Shown here: one piece after another, positions 5,319-5,347 of the stretch
Numbering within the stretch: position 1 is the stretch's first letter
Layout of the letters: every line of letters begins with the position of its first letter
From: Phycisphaerales bacterium
GTDB lineage: Bacteria > Planctomycetota > Phycisphaerae > Phycisphaerales > UBA1924
Direction: 5' to 3'
NCBI GenBank assembly: GCA_016764015.1
Contig: JAESSR010000148.1
Location: 1 to 5,347 of the forward strand
DNA: 5,347 bases
Position numbers and translations under genes: made by a program
Notes under the pieces: model-generated
What the model was told of the DNA's origin: nothing
Seen by the model: only the letters and a program-made list of their open reading frames with translations
The model's database searches: none

Positions 5319-5347
5319 ATGGTTGAAATCTCGAAGAGATTCCTAAC
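5319..5347 (+). CDS. Possible start of another gene, truncated by the window edge
   Basis: An ATG at 5319 opens a frame with no stop to the end of the window (M-V-E-I-S-K-R-F-L). The same frame has a stop at 5301-5303, so no earlier start is available. There is no clear ribosome site (only GAGCG about 12 bases upstream). The fragment is too short to identify. The bases also contain a six-pair hairpin (5327-5332 with 5336-5341, loop GAA), which could instead be a structure after the lipoprotein gene. Confidence 0.25.

Noticed and set aside
5327..5341. Six-pair hairpin as a Rho-independent terminator
   Set aside because: The stem is short and AT-rich, no T run follows before the window ends, and it may lie inside the start of another gene.
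1..5347. Search for tRNA, rRNA, insertion sequences, attachment sites or CRISPR
   Set aside because: No cloverleaf-like segment, transposase motif, terminal inverted repeats or regularly spaced repeats were seen; nearly all bases are explained by the gene cluster.

Overview
The window reads as part of a type II secretion (general secretion pathway, Gsp) inner-membrane and pseudopilus gene cluster. All genes are on the + strand. Base composition (roughly mid to high 50s % GC by eye), strong divergence from proteobacterial Gsp proteins and extra low-complexity tails suggest a bacterium outside the Proteobacteria. A planctomycete, possibly Phycisphaerae, is my best guess, but this is inference and no marker gene is present to prove it.

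Layout: (1) 1-435, the C-terminal end of a GspJ-like minor pseudopilin, running in from the left edge and ending in an Asp/Gly-rich tail. (2) 432-1343, a GspK-like tip pseudopilin, joined to the previous gene by an ATGA stop/start overlap. (3) 1344-1521, a 178-base intergenic stretch with inverted repeats, an AT-rich palindrome and a chain of very short overlapping reading frames. (4) 1522-2364, a GspC/PilP-like single-pass membrane protein with a homology-region (HR) type domain and a basic tail. (5) 2401-4008, a GspL-like protein with a cytoplasmic actin-like part, one membrane helix and a periplasmic ferredoxin-like part; it starts with TTG. (6) 4005-4598, a GspM/PilO-like protein, again joined by ATGA. 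(7) 4600-5283, a lipoprotein with tetratricopeptide repeats (TPR). (8) 5295-5347, a short trailing region with a possible start of another gene at 5319.

How they would work together: the GspJ and GspK proteins would cap the pseudopilus. The C, L and M proteins would form the inner-membrane platform that links the cytoplasmic ATPase (GspE, not in the window) to the outer-membrane secretin (GspD, not in the window). The TPR lipoprotein may act as a pilotin or assembly factor for the secretin, by analogy with PilF/PilW. Genes 1-2 and genes 4-7 look like two tightly packed blocks, possibly separate transcription units.

Nothing here is a clearly new system. The unusual points are the acidic tail on the GspJ-like protein, the basic tail on the GspC-like protein, the structured intergenic region, the mini reading frames before two starts, and a marked excess of GATC / CGATCG words that includes three GCGATCGC octamers.
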